Shown here: positions 1 to 10,745 of the stretch, piece by piece
How the letters are laid out: each line of letters opens with the position of its first letter
Numbering within the stretch: position 1 is the first letter of the stretch
From: Puffinus mauretanicus
Lineage: Eukaryota; Chordata; Aves; Procellariiformes; Procellariidae
Assembly: GCA_023333565.1 (NCBI GenBank)
Contig: JAJKFH010001480.1
Coordinates: 124,001 to 188,000, forward strand
Length of the DNA stretch: 64,000 bases
Direction of reading: 5' to 3'
Translations under genes and position numbers: made by a program
Notes under the pieces: model-generated
What the model was told of the DNA's origin: nothing
The model's database searches: none
Seen by the model: only the letters and a program-made list of their open reading frames with translations

Positions 1-3000
1 ATATAACCTGGGCCAGTCTTTTGGTCAGAATGAGCTCTGTATTGCACTGGGTAAATTGAAAAAAGGGCATAGATGTCTCTAGGTTAAATCCTACACCTGC
101 AAATTTTTAGGCATCGCTCTCTCGGGGTGCAGTCCCTAACCTGAGCAAGGCCCCTTCTCCTCTCCACGCAGCTCAATCCTCTGAGAAGAGCACACCGAGC
201 CAAAAGCTGCCCAGAGCAAGCATGTTGAACCTAACCAAGGAAGGGGACAAATGTCGAGCCTTGTGGAGAGTGAGTCCGATCTTCAATGTGAAGGAGGCTT
301 TCCCACTTCACAGCCACTGTTTTACACTCACAGATAAGTTGGTCTGTCATTTCTGTGAGAGAATTAATTCCTTGAACAAAATTAGAGCTCTATGAACAGC
401 AGCAGTTGGCCACTTTCTGCTTTCCTGGAGGTCAGATGATTACTGGTCAAATCCAGGAAAAATAGAAGCTAACAAAAAGTCTGGTCTAAACCCTATCAAG
501 GTATGAAGAACACTCCTTGTTTCAATGGCTTTGGACTACTGAAGGGTACTCATGAATCTTCTGCTCAGACTTACTGTAACGCATCCATGATCAAGGAGGA
601 GAGTACTGGTAAATGTACCAGGTGCCTGCGTGTACAGACTCACCAGGATTGCTGGGCAGGTCATGCAGACATTGTCTGCCATACGATAGTTTCCATACGG
701 TAGATGATGCTTGCAGCCAGAGAATTTCGCCTTGTGTCACAGCACATCAACCAAACTGTGCTTTGAAAAGGAGTGTGAAAAGCTTGGCCTTTTGTCCTCG
801 CGTTGTGGTCCTTGCTTTCATTTTCAAAAGGAGAAACTCTGCTCCCATGCTGTTTCTACCCAGGGCACTTTCTGGAGCTGAACCCAGGCTAGGGATGCTT
901 GTAGCCTACATCTGATGGACTGTGAGTTGCTAAGGTGGGACTGTAGAGACTGAATTACATGTAACAATTTTGTGTGTTGACTGGTTAAACTGTAGATTGG
1001 AATATTTGTCCGTAAAGGTGGTTTAACTCCCCAGGTTCCTGTCTGGAAAAACAATCCACAAATTTTACTTTTTTTTTCCCAATTCTCTCCCCCATCCCAC
1101 TGCGGGGGGGGGGGGAGGGGAGTGAGCGAGCGGCTGTGTGGTGTTTGGCTGCCTGCCGGGTTAAACCACAACGAGGAATGAAAAAATTTTCTCAGAGTAA
1201 GGCATCTCTCAGCAAATACAGAGGAGTGAAGGAATAGTATAAAAACATTGTCTTTGATGACTTTATTTCCATTGCAGACAGGTTACATAACATTTAAAAA
1301 CCCAAAAGACAGAAGAATCCTGGCATCATTTTAATGGATTTGAGTAAGGAACAGGGACTGGAAGGAGGTGTTTCAGTGGGTGTGTTTTTGTTTTTTCCTA
1401 AGAAATCAGATTATAATGTAGAACATTTCTGGCAATGAATGATGAAGTTAGACTTGTCTAAGTCAAACTTTTAGGTAAGAATGACATTCATATACTGTAT
1501 TACTTGTTTAAAAATCCAGTTTATCTAAACAAGGTTTTCCTGTTGCTGAAATAAGCTGTGTATCTATTTCAAATAGGCCCTCTGAACCCGGAGGACTTCA
1601 GAGTGAGAACAATTAATACAGAACCACACTCTAGTTCAGAAAAAAAAAGTGGAAAAAAAATTATCATGTGAATATTAATGTCTGAGTTGTGGAACCTGGT
1701 GTGTTTTCTAGTTCTTGGGCCCGAATGCACACATCAGCCATGTCTTGACCACAAGTTGGGAACTTGGGAAATAGCTGAGTCTCTTTTTTATATGAACAAT
1801 ATAGTTCATGATGGTACCAAACACAAAATATACATAATTATATCACTATTTGATGTGTATAAAAATACCACATTCTGTCTCTTTAGAAGTTGAACAAAAC
1901 TTAAGAAATTGCTTTTTTGGAGATTTTTCTATTTCAGAAGCATGCATAAAATCAACAAAGGCTTGTGAAATCCCTGTCTGCTCCATTTATTCTAACTTTT
2001 ATTCTATTGAACTTTTGCTTTTTTTTTCCTCCTTTGTTTATAATGCCCTTTTGGAAGTACAAAAATATTTTTCTTCCCCCTACTAACTTTGACTTTTTCC
2101 ATTTAGGAATCATTGATTCACCCTTATTTTCTGTACAGCTGCCATTCCAATTCTGTTAAATAACTTCTTGTGCCACAACATCTTTGTTTGTTCCACAGCA
2201 CCATTGATTGATGTCGACACAGCCGTGGTAAGAGAGTATTTGATTAGTTAATTCTGGCACAGAAACGGGAGGAGGAGCACAAATGTATGCATTTTCATAT
2301 ATGGCACATAGCATTGTTTAATTTTTTTTTTTCTTTTGTGATAGAGAGGTAGATTTTATAATAAAGTATTTAGGAATGCAGCTGGCTCGGAAGATTGCTG
2401 ATGTCCCATGTGATCTTTTTCCAGTAGATTTTTGGTTCTAATTTGATCCAGATTATGATTATCTAAAGACTTTTTGTGGCATATGCACAATCACTTGATT
2501 GTCACAGTCCTTCCTGGTCGGCTCCAGTCCATACCACAGAAAGTACAGTCCTAAGTATCACAGCTGGCACTCCTTGTGGAAAAGGCAAGGATTCACTGCC
2601 TAAATTTTCTCTCACTAAAGTCAGAGGTAAATTTTATTTTAAATTTCAATGGAGCATAAGCAAGAAATGATTTAGCATTAATGCCTTCCTTCACTCCTCA
2701 AAAGATGATCCCTTTCAAGGACACCATGAAGAAGTGTCAACTGGCGCTGGCGCTTCTGCTTTGGAGAGGAAAAGAGGACTGCAGACTCTAGTTTGATAAC
2801 TGTGGCACCTTTTGAGCAAACAGTCCACTCGGGTCCAAAACCGCATTCAGCCTTATAACCCATTCAGAAACTGGAGTGTTAGGAAGAAACTCTGTGCATT
2901 GACTTAATGGAGCTGATTATCTCTGCCCTCCTTCCATGGCTCTTCCTCCAATGTATCCTCTATCCTTTTTTTATCCCTTATTTGCACAGTCCCGAACTGC

Positions 3001-4150
3001 CCTTTATACAGAACAATAAGGAGTTGGCTGTATATTCCACAGTAATGACGTCAAAGAATAATAACAATTAGCACTTCATTTAGCATCTTAACTATAACAC
3101 AAAGATGCCTAGCCAGCAGTATCTCAGGCACACGGGGAAACTGGTCACATAGAAAAGAATTTACTGACCTGGCCAGCCATGAAGTAAGCTATTGAAAACA
3201 GCAATCAAGATTTTTTTATTTGCAGACCTAGGTCCATCCACCAAAATATTCTGTCTCACCAAGACTGGTGTTTATAGGAAAATTCTTCATATATAATTTA
3301 TAATGATAGTAGCCATGAAACCTGCTATGCTTTTATTCCAATTAATTTCATATCCTCTTTTTCTGACATTGCATAATAGGAGGGCAAGTTCAGCGGAGCT
3401 TTTAAGATCCCCTAGACAGCTCTCCCTGCCATTTCTTTCCTGGTCTCACCAAATGACTGCATGAGCTCGCCTCAGGAACAGTGTGGACCTTGCAGACCCG
3501 GGTATTTCCTTAGACCCCCAAAATCAGGTTATAGATATATCTTGTCATTCTTTCCGCATGAGATCATTAACATTTGGCTTTTTGTGTTAATCCACACAGG
3601 AAAAACTCTTGGACAGACATTCTTCATTTCGGTCTCAACTATCGTAACAAACTTTTCTTCAGTTTGAGGAACGTTGTCCAAATTGCATCTATTCAGACTG
3701 GTGTTGCAAAGACCACTCTCCCAGCTTGTAGCCGTGGCTGTATGATTTCTCTCTGCAATCTTCTACTGACACTTTCCTCTTCTTTAATCACCTCAAAGGA
3801 AAAGCAACTTCTTTACAGTTTTAAGGGCCCATCTCCTCTGTCATTTGATGTCAGGATCTGCTGGCTTTGGCAAGGGAGTGCAAGGCTTGAATGAATACCT
3901 TGCTGCACAGGAGGGGTTACAGTTTTTTCAAGGCAGGAATTTATAGCATTTAGTGTAAATCCCACAGAGACTCCACAGGAATAAAAACGACGACAATACC
4001 ATATGCAGGTGGTGATTAGGTGGAAACCATGGGCAAAGCACGTGTGCCTTGTTTCCAAGAAAGGTACAAAAACTGGCTAAGGGATATCTAGCAAAGGATT
4101 ACAAATGGCTTAATTTGTTTCTAGGCTTGGCCAATCATTCTTAGCAAACT
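1..4150. other. Intergenic region upstream of COX6C
   Basis: No exon of a recognisable gene was found on either strand. Open frames are short and look random. The stretch is AT-rich, apart from a poly-G and GC-rich patch near 1080-1165 that belongs to a probable LTR fragment listed separately. In mammals the next gene beyond COX6C is RGS22, but I could not recognise any RGS22 exon here. Confidence 0.6.
1040..1174 (-). mobile_element. Fragment of an avian endogenous-retrovirus LTR (probable)
   Basis: Read on the minus strand, the segment starts with a GTTGTGGTTTAACC-like end. It continues through an ACCACACAGCCGCTCGCTCA block, a long C run, GTGGGATGGGGGAGAGAAT and an A-rich tract. This order matches, from memory, the 5' end of an LTR family that is frequent in neoavian genomes. 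Only about 135 bp are present and no coding part or partner LTR is visible. Neither target-site duplication nor exact family can be stated without a repeat library. Confidence 0.5.
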
Positions 4151-4792
4151 CTACGACAATTACTATTCCATATATTCTGGTATTACGGCCGTTTGGGTTC
4201 GATGGCCACTCTGGAGATCTGGAAAAGCGACCGCCGAGTGCGGGAAGGGCAGAGGGCACGGGTCTGCCGGGGCAGTGAGCACACCGCACGGCCAGGCACC
4301 TGGGCGGGCGCGAGGCCTGCGGCTGGGCTCGGCCTGGCCCGGCCCAGCCCCGCAGGCTTTGAGCCTTTGCAGGCTTTTGCTTTTGCCCAGCCCCTCGCCT
4401 CTGCTCTGCGCTGACTCGGGTGCAGCCTGAGCGCACAGTGGGGAAAACCCAGGAGCCTCGGCGGCGGGCGGGCCGGCTGGCGCGGTGCTTGCTGCGCCCG
4501 CTGAGGGGCTTCGTGCCCGGGAGGCCTGAGGCGAGGGAAGGGCCCTCACTGAGCCCCTCGGCACTGCGGTGTCACCCCGGGCATCCTTCAGGTGGGCGGC
4601 TCGCCTCTCTCCCTTGACTCTTGCTCGGCAGCGGCGAGGTCCGGCACGGTGAGGCCGATCGCCCTTCTCCCCGCTCCCCCCCCACACCACGCAGGCCCCG
4701 CGCGGGGCCGGGCTCACCCCTCCCCCGCCCCGGGAGTGCGCGCATTGCCGGGTTTGAGCCGAGCGGCTCGCCGTACCCAGGCCGCCGCCTCC

Positions 4793-4804
4793 CGCGCATG
4801 CGGG
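4793..4804 (+). promoter_or_regulatory. NRF-1-like binding site
   Basis: CGCGCATGCGGG matches the NRF-1 consensus YGCGCAYGCGCR at 11 of 12 positions. NRF-1 is an established regulator of nuclear cytochrome oxidase subunit genes. The site sits about 40 bp upstream of the inferred start, which makes it plausible. A second, weaker GCGC-rich half-site occurs near 4737-4748. Confidence 0.5.
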
Positions 4805-4837
4805 GTAGCGGGGCCGCAGAGGGTGCCCGGCCGGCGG

Positions 4838-4846
4838 GGCGGAAGG
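4838..4846 (+). promoter_or_regulatory. ETS/GABP-like site near the COX6C start
   Basis: GGCGGAAGG contains the GGAA core used by ETS factors such as GABP (NRF-2), which commonly act at or just upstream of starts of COX subunit genes. It lies at the beginning of the inferred first exon. It is a short motif, so this is a suggestion only. Confidence 0.35.
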
Positions 4847-4868
4847 ACGTTGGTGGGCCTGCGCTGAG
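4840..4868 (+). other. COX6C: COX6C exon 1, non-coding (5' end inferred)
   Basis: The segment starting GGAAGGACGTTGGTG ends at a donor, CTGAG|GTGAGG, with GT at 4869-4870. From memory the human COX6C 5' UTR starts in a very similar way. The downstream coding exon has an acceptor and only a short leader before its ATG, so a separate non-coding first exon is required. The exact 5' end is not visible and may lie a few tens of bases upstream. Confidence 0.55.
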
Positions 4869-5902
4869 GTGAGGCCGCGCTCGCGCTCCCTCCTCCTGCT
4901 GCTGGGTCCCCTCTCCCCCCCTCAGCCCAACGGCCGCCGGCCGCCGCTCTCCCCGCGGCCGCGGCCCGTCGCGGCAGCCCGTGACCTCTGCGCGTCCCTG
5001 AGGGTGGCGGGGACGGGCCCTGCGGCGGCGGACGCCCTGCTGGAGGGCAGCGAGGGGCCGGAGCGCCTTCGGGGGGGGGAGGGGGGGGCCAGTGCGGGGC
5101 TTGTCTCAGGCTGGTCACGGCGCTGCGGCCCCTTGCTCCGGTAACGGCGGCGGGGCCGGAGAGGGGCCCGTCGGTCATGGTTCCTTCTAAATGTGAGGGG
5201 AGAGTGGGCGTGCGCGGCTGTGGGCAGCACCAAGGCCTTTGGAGACAGCTGGGCCACCTGCTGGTCTTCGCTCCCGCTCCGCGGCCCTGTGAGCGCAGGA
5301 GGCTGCACAGCGGGCAGCACCCGGCGGGCAGCACCCGGCGGGCAGCACTGCCCTGGCGCTGCTCCCAGCCCAGTGAACCTTTAACTTGTGTTTAAAAAGA
5401 GCCGCCTGCTTCAGGCCTTGTAGGTTTTTAATAAAATCTTACCGAACAGAAAAAAATGCTTTAATGCAATAGGGTTTGCAATTAGTTTAAAAAAACCAAA
5501 CCACAAACAAGCTCAAGAGGCATGTGCTTTTTCTTAGAAATGAATAAAATGTGATCAATGTTCTGAATGTCTTCTGATGCAAACACCAGGGCAGCAGGCC
5601 TGAAATGGTAGACCCTGCAGGGAGGGAAGGATTTAGTATGAACAGCAAAGGCCAGTCTTGATTCCATGAGTACTGGATGTAAGAAGTATAAAAACTTACT
5701 TAGATTCATGTCATAAATAGGTTGTCCTTGAATGTTGTCCCTTAAATGTTCTCATTGAAAAGTCAGAGAGGAGCACTGTTTCTTATGTTGTGAAGACAAT
5801 TATTACACAATACGAAAAGCACAATCTTTCTAGAGTTACAGAAAATTAAGTAGAGCTTCTTGTCCCACAATTCTCTTCTCTCTTTTTTTTTTTCTTTTTA
5901 AG
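4869..5902 (+). other. COX6C: COX6C intron 1
   Basis: This GT-AG intron begins in the second half of the CpG island and ends at a strong T-rich acceptor (AG at 5901-5902). It contains a small GC-rich tandem repeat (5310-5348). From 5400 on it is AT-rich with nothing recognisable. Confidence 0.6.
5310..5348. repeat. 14-bp GC-rich tandem repeat
   Basis: Two exact copies of a CCGGCGGGCAGCAC unit (5321-5334 and 5335-5348) follow an 11-base partial copy. They lie at the downstream edge of the CpG island in COX6C intron 1. No function is suggested by the sequence. Confidence 0.85.
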
Positions 5903-6030
5903 GAAATATAATCACCATGTCGTCTGCACTATTGCCTAAACCACAAATGCGGCGCCTTTTGGCCAGGCGGATGAAGTTTCACCTATTTGGGGCATTTTTT
6001 GTATCTGTGGGATGTGCGGCTTTATACAAG
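5903..6030 (+). CDS. COX6C: COX6C exon 2 (first coding exon; ATG at 5917)
   Basis: The acceptor is preceded by a long T tract and the exon starts with a 14-nt leader. It encodes 38 residues from MSSALLPKP to AALYK. It contains the positively charged N-terminal part and the whole membrane helix. It ends in phase 0 at AAG|GTGAGC. Confidence 0.95.
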
Positions 6031-7776
6031 GTGAGCTCTGTAGTCACTCAATTATAAATTGGACTCATTAGAGTGTTTTAAGAATTCATAATATTTTTTT
6101 GTTGAGATTTGGTTGAGCTGTTCATCAGAAAGCTTTAGTAATGTATTTTTGTAAGCATGTTTCCAGAACATAAATAAATCTTCCTAATCTTCGTTTGAAG
6201 AAATGATATGAACAACCTGATGCTTTAAGCTGTGTGATCAAGATCACGCAATTCGTGACAGCTTAACCTTGAGTCTCCTAGTCCTAGACTACTCTTGATC
6301 ATTCGCACGATTGATGCACATTAACTCTAGATAGTCTGTGCCTCTCTCTGTCATGGTATCCGAGACTCGAGAGAGTTGTATTCTTATTTTATCTCTAGAC
6401 TGATTTCAGAAAACTTGCTCATAAGCAATTTGGAAAACCCATCCTTCACACTGAAGATACCAGCGTGGGGAAGGCTAGTGTGGTCCTTTTATCCTTTCTT
6501 TTGAAGTATCATGTGGAAATGGAGCATTGCATTTCCAAAAAAACCCACTTACAGATTGGAGTGGTTTTTTTGTGGTCCTTAAGAGACTTCTAAGATAAGA
6601 GTGGTAGTTGTTTTTGAGTGCCTTTACTAAATAATTCTCGGATCTCGTACACAAAGCAAGCAATACAGTTTGAATTACTGTGGAAGAACTGGATCTTGCT
6701 TTGCCCATTGAACTCATTAATATACTATTTGCAGCATTTGAGTACTCAGGAAGCTATTGATAAAAGTGACTAGAAATTCAGTTGATTTCAGGTTGTTCAT
6801 CACAAAAATATCACAGTCGACTTAAACTTCTCAGAGATCAACGAACGTCTTTTGGAAACATTAAGTTTGCACAGTTAAAGGTCAACATCTACTTAACGCA
6901 TCTGTTAAGAGGTAGGCAAGCTTGTTTGTGGTCAGACTTACAATATAATTTTTTTTAATAGTCTGTGGTTTTATACCTTATTTGGCACCCCCACATTAAT
7001 ACACTAGTGAGGCAGCAGACCATATTTAGAACAAGTAACATGGATCTCAGTGGTGATTTACTTCAATACATGTTAGATACTGTTGGACAAACCCATCTTG
7101 GACTTTTCCTTCACATTTTTGGGGGTTTTTGGAGCATATCCCTGTGCTTCAGGTGAGTGAGTATCCAAGGAGTCAGGATTATTTCTTTTTATGTCAGTGA
7201 GCTGTGGATGGCAGTCTTGTAAAATTTTACCAGACTTCTGTAGTTGACCTACGGTGTAGTTGAAATGTAATAGGATGCCATTTTATCTGGAGTTTTGCAG
7301 CTGCCCATGGGCACAAAACTTGTCATAATGGCATGTTTTACATATAAAACTGTTAGCAGGGAGGGCATTGGACACTTGAGTGTCAATATAGGTGGAGTGT
7401 TTCTGGATCTTAAAAGTGTAATGTGCTATCTTGTAATGGACTTTCTTTTTAAGGTTTCGCTTCAGACATTTGTTTTGCTGACCAATGGTCAGGTAGCCTG
7501 AACTGTGGATTTGAACAGGAACAAAGAAATATTTTTCTAATTTGAGCTAAAGGCTTTTTAGACTGATATCCACTGATACAAATCATAGCACTAATAGAAA
7601 AAAAATTCTGGTGGTAAAGCTTTGCAAGCTTTAATTTTCTGTGTGTTACTTTCCAGTTTGGAATTGCTGATCCCAGAAAACGAGCTTATGCAGAGTTCTA
7701 TAAAAACTATGATCCCATGAAGGACTTCGAAGCCATGAGAGCAGCTGGTGTGTTTGAGTCTGCACCGCCCAAATGA
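5917..7776 (+). CDS. COX6C: Cytochrome c oxidase subunit 6C (two coding exons: 5917-6030 and 7657-7776)
   Basis: COX6C is a small nuclear-encoded structural subunit of respiratory complex IV, placed in the inner mitochondrial membrane by one helix. Joining the two exons gives 77 codons plus TGA; the human protein has 75. Residues about 5-19 hold the basic [13 protein letters not shown] matrix-side segment. Residues about 20-37 form the hydrophobic helix ([18 protein letters not shown]). The tail has the family pattern [23 protein letters not shown]. The ATG has A at -3. There are no frame breaks and both splice sites are canonical. The family match is clear over the full length, so the call is firm. 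Confidence 0.97.
6031..7656 (+). other. COX6C: COX6C intron 2
   Basis: A GT-AG intron of 1626 bp, AT-rich, with no second gene or recognisable repeat. Open frames of 60-80 codons inside it show no family signature. Confidence 0.85.
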
Positions 7777-7795
7777 TGGTAACCTGCATTTACAG
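7657..7795 (+). CDS. COX6C: COX6C exon 3 (stop TGA at 7774-7776)
   Basis: The acceptor is TTTCCAG at 7650-7656. The exon encodes 39 residues, from [14 protein letters not shown] to ESAPPK, followed by TGA. The matrix/intermembrane tail typical of COX6C is complete. The exon probably continues 19 nt beyond the stop to the donor ACAG|GTAATA (GT at 7796); a weaker donor at 7779 is also possible. Confidence 0.93.
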
Positions 7796-10619
7796 GTAAT
7801 AAGCTACTTTGCATTAGAACAAGAGTAAGTTAGATTGTTTCAGTGAAACATTGTGCTTCTATTTGGAGGTTCTTCCTTTTTGATCAACTAGAAAGGTGCT
7901 CCCAAAGCAAAAGGATACAAATTGAACTTGAGAGACCTCCAGTAATAAAAACATGAAGAAATATGGGAACTGGGGAGCAGGGAGTAAGGGCAGAATAGAA
8001 GCTCCTGCATACCTTTTGGGTAATTTGTTTAACTTGTGTGATATAGGAGACTTGCACAGACCAATCCCAGGCCTTTCACTCCTCACACAGCCATGGAGAG
8101 GAGACAAAGCTCTTGTATTAAACGATAAGACTTGCCTGATATCACTGTTACGTTGATGCTGTCACATCTTGAACTGCTTAGCTTCGGGCTGTCTGTATCT
8201 ACTACTTACATACTTGTGGTGGTACAGTGAATGAGAAAATGGAGAGGCTGTTTCTCTCTCATGCATCTTAATGTAAGAAACAGACAGCTTCCACACATCC
8301 TTTTGTCGTTTGAAGTTGGTGAGAGGGGGAAGATAACTAGTGATGAGGGGAAATATATTTAAATACATACATACTTTTTTTTTTTTTTTTTAAATTGCAA
8401 TGGCATACAGCTCTGCGTACTGATATTCAGATTTTTGCCATGCTGAATTAAGCTTGAATAGAACTTTGTTCATGATATTATTTCCCTAGCATTTAACACT
8501 GCCTTTTGTTTAAAGACTACCAAACTTTGTTCTCCCTTACTTGTCATAACACTGGGGAAAAAAAGTCTTGGTTTCAACCTTGTCGTAGTTACTAATAAGC
8601 ACGCTCACTAAACTGCACAAGCTCATGATGTGACAACTCAATAAAGAATTCTTCCCCCTTTCTTGATCCAAATTTGTTACATTGAGTTCTCTGTTTCTCT
8701 TAAAATGACTTCAAACTAATCTAGAATGATAGCTTTTTCATTCTTTTGGAATGTTTTCATATTGTGATCATTACGTGATAATCTGTGGCTCTAATTATCC
8801 TGGCCAGCTGGATTTTCTCAGCCTGTTTGCTTAAAGCAGCAAGATTGAATAAAAGATTTGTACTTAACACTATTAATACTAAATTCCGTTGTGTGACAAT
8901 CTACAACTATCTGGTTTCTGCATAACACAATTACATAAAAAAGCAGAGCTCCAGCTCTTCTAACAAATTTAAAAAGAAAAAAAGGAAAAAAACCCCATGG
9001 CAGTCCCTTTGGTGTGTTTTTTTTTTTGTTAGAGGGGGAAACTTCTGTTCTTTAGCTATGACTGCAACGAAGATAAATAATGAAATGATAAATTTACCTG
9101 GTTTTAATCTTGGTAATTCTGCCTCTGGTTCGGTCCTACTGCTAATATATAGGCACTTCTAAACTTTCTTAGGCACTGGAATTGCATTCTTCAGTCAGGT
9201 GGCCTTCATCAGAGTATTCTGAAAGGCCATCTGGTGGTAAAATCATTTGAAACAAACACTGTCAACAAGGATGCATGTTGAATAGCATGTTGAATATTTA
9301 ATTGGAATCATGAGCAGGATTTTTTCAGTGCAAATAGAGCTCCACTCAGTTAGCTTGTTCCTGTTTGCAGCTTAAAAAAAAAAAAGTTGCACATTGTGTG
9401 CACCTGTTAAAATTAAATGTTTCCTAAACATTTCTTCCATTCCTTAATTACACCAGCTCAAAAGAAAATGTGAAAGACAAATCTTTATATGTGATTTTGT
9501 TTGAATTGCTGATGCTTCTTATTCCTTAGCCTATTTATATAAGAACTGATATTTTTCATTCCTTCATAGTAGAAAGAGGTTGGGTTTTTTTTGTGCCTGC
9601 ACATGAACACATAAGTAGAAGAAGGGGAAAACAATGCCAGTGTTTCAAATGTTCTGGAAAGACTGTGAAAAGGACAAGTACACAGAACAGATGGAAGACT
9701 TTTCATTTGCCTTGGTAGTGTAAATCTTATCTGTGGAAGTTGGGTGGAGGTTGAATTTGATGTTTTTTTTGGTATAGTTACCTAAAGGGTACAGTGGTCA
9801 CGCATGCTCTGCGTCTCCCATTTTATTGGAATGTATTCTGTATGTGGCAGCAAATACAGTGGTTTAACCTCATTGCATACTCGCTCTGCAACCAGTACTT
9901 AGCCCCAAAATTGAGGAAAGGGTAGGGTAGGCAGGGAGGAGAATTCATTAGTTAAGGTCTTAGCTTGGCACTCTGCCCCGAGTTCGTTCCTGCTGGGGGT
10001 GTAGGCGACTTGGTACCTAAGTGTGAATTTAAACTATTTCGTTTACTTGGCATGGACTTTGTGTGGTGATACTGATAGTGGAAACTAAGTGCAAGTATAA
10101 ATTTGAGGAGTATCCTGCCTCTACAGTGTGCTCAGTGGTAGAGTAGAGGGGCGAGCTCAGAGGTCGATGCTAACCGCTTGCATGACTCTTGTCATGGAGC
10201 ACAGCTGGTCTTGGATTGTGTTCAATATAATGTGGAGAAGCAATTTGAATTTGGTTTTCTTCCTTCCTTGGTAGGTTGCCTACACCACTTGTTTCCTCTG
10301 GCTCCTATCTGAAAGCTGCATTCCTTTCTCTTTCAGGCCCTTAGCAAGATTGATTCAGTTATCAGTGCAGCATGTATAGTGAATCTGATGTGCTGTGCGG
10401 TGTTGTTCCAGCTCTTGATTTGTTCCATGTTTCACTTCTGTTCACCACATGAAGGGTGTGTGAATCTTAAACCATCAGGAAATAACAGGGGGAATTCCTC
10501 TAGACTAAACCACCACATAAACATTTCTCTCTATTGCTTTGCATTCATACATACTAATATGTTTACTTAGAGAATGAAGTTTGTCCAACATAACTTTAGT
10601 TTTTTTTTTTATCTTGCAG
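7796..10619 (+). other. COX6C: COX6C intron 3 (within the 3' UTR)
   Basis: A 2.8-kb AT-rich intron splits the 3' UTR, as in mammalian COX6C. It contains poly-T near 8377-8391 and an AATAAA at 8640-8645 that could serve as an alternative poly(A) signal if the intron is retained. Nothing else recognisable. Confidence 0.6.
8640..8645 (+). terminator. COX6C: Possible alternative poly(A) signal
   Basis: AATAAA in the context CAACTCAATAAAG closely resembles the main COX6C signal context downstream (TAACTCAATAAAT). It would be used only by transcripts that fail to splice intron 3. Usage is not demonstrated. Confidence 0.3.
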
Positions 10620-10745
10620 ATCCCCTTCAGTCCAAGGAGACTTGATGCCCGAACCTTATTTGTTCACTGAATTGTAAAGTGTAATGCACTTCAGTGCGTG
10701 GTATGCTCTAATGTAACTCAATAAATAAAATACATATGTCAGTGG
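10620..10745 (+). other. COX6C: COX6C terminal exon (3' UTR)
   Basis: A strong acceptor, T10 followed by ATCTTGCAG, is followed by about 125 nt ending shortly after two overlapping AATAAA signals. The exon holds no part of the protein. Assignment rests on position, splice-site strength and the known four-exon layout of COX6C. The cleavage site is inferred to lie near 10740. Confidence 0.7.
10720..10729 (+). terminator. COX6C: COX6C poly(A) signal
   Basis: Two overlapping AATAAA hexamers occur at 10720-10725 and 10724-10729, followed by a GTCAGTGG-type stretch. This is the best polyadenylation signal downstream of the COX6C stop. Confidence 0.75.

Larger units (their letters stand above)
4190..5370. 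promoter_or_regulatory. COX6C: CpG island and COX6C promoter
   Basis: About 1.2 kb of dense G+C with many CpG dinucleotides stands out sharply from AT-rich flanks. It contains long overlapping open frames on both strands, which are a side effect of few TA-containing stops. It lies just upstream of the first coding exon of COX6C, has no TATA box and carries NRF-1-like and ETS-like sites. This is the expected architecture for a housekeeping nuclear gene of oxidative phosphorylation. The transcription start is inferred to lie near 4830-4845. Confidence 0.85.

Noticed and set aside
4163..5334. Long overlapping open frames on both strands, up to 206 codons (4714-5334 -)
   Set aside because: They lie in the CpG island, where stop codons are rare. 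They are Pro/Ala/Arg-rich with no recognisable domain and explained by composition.
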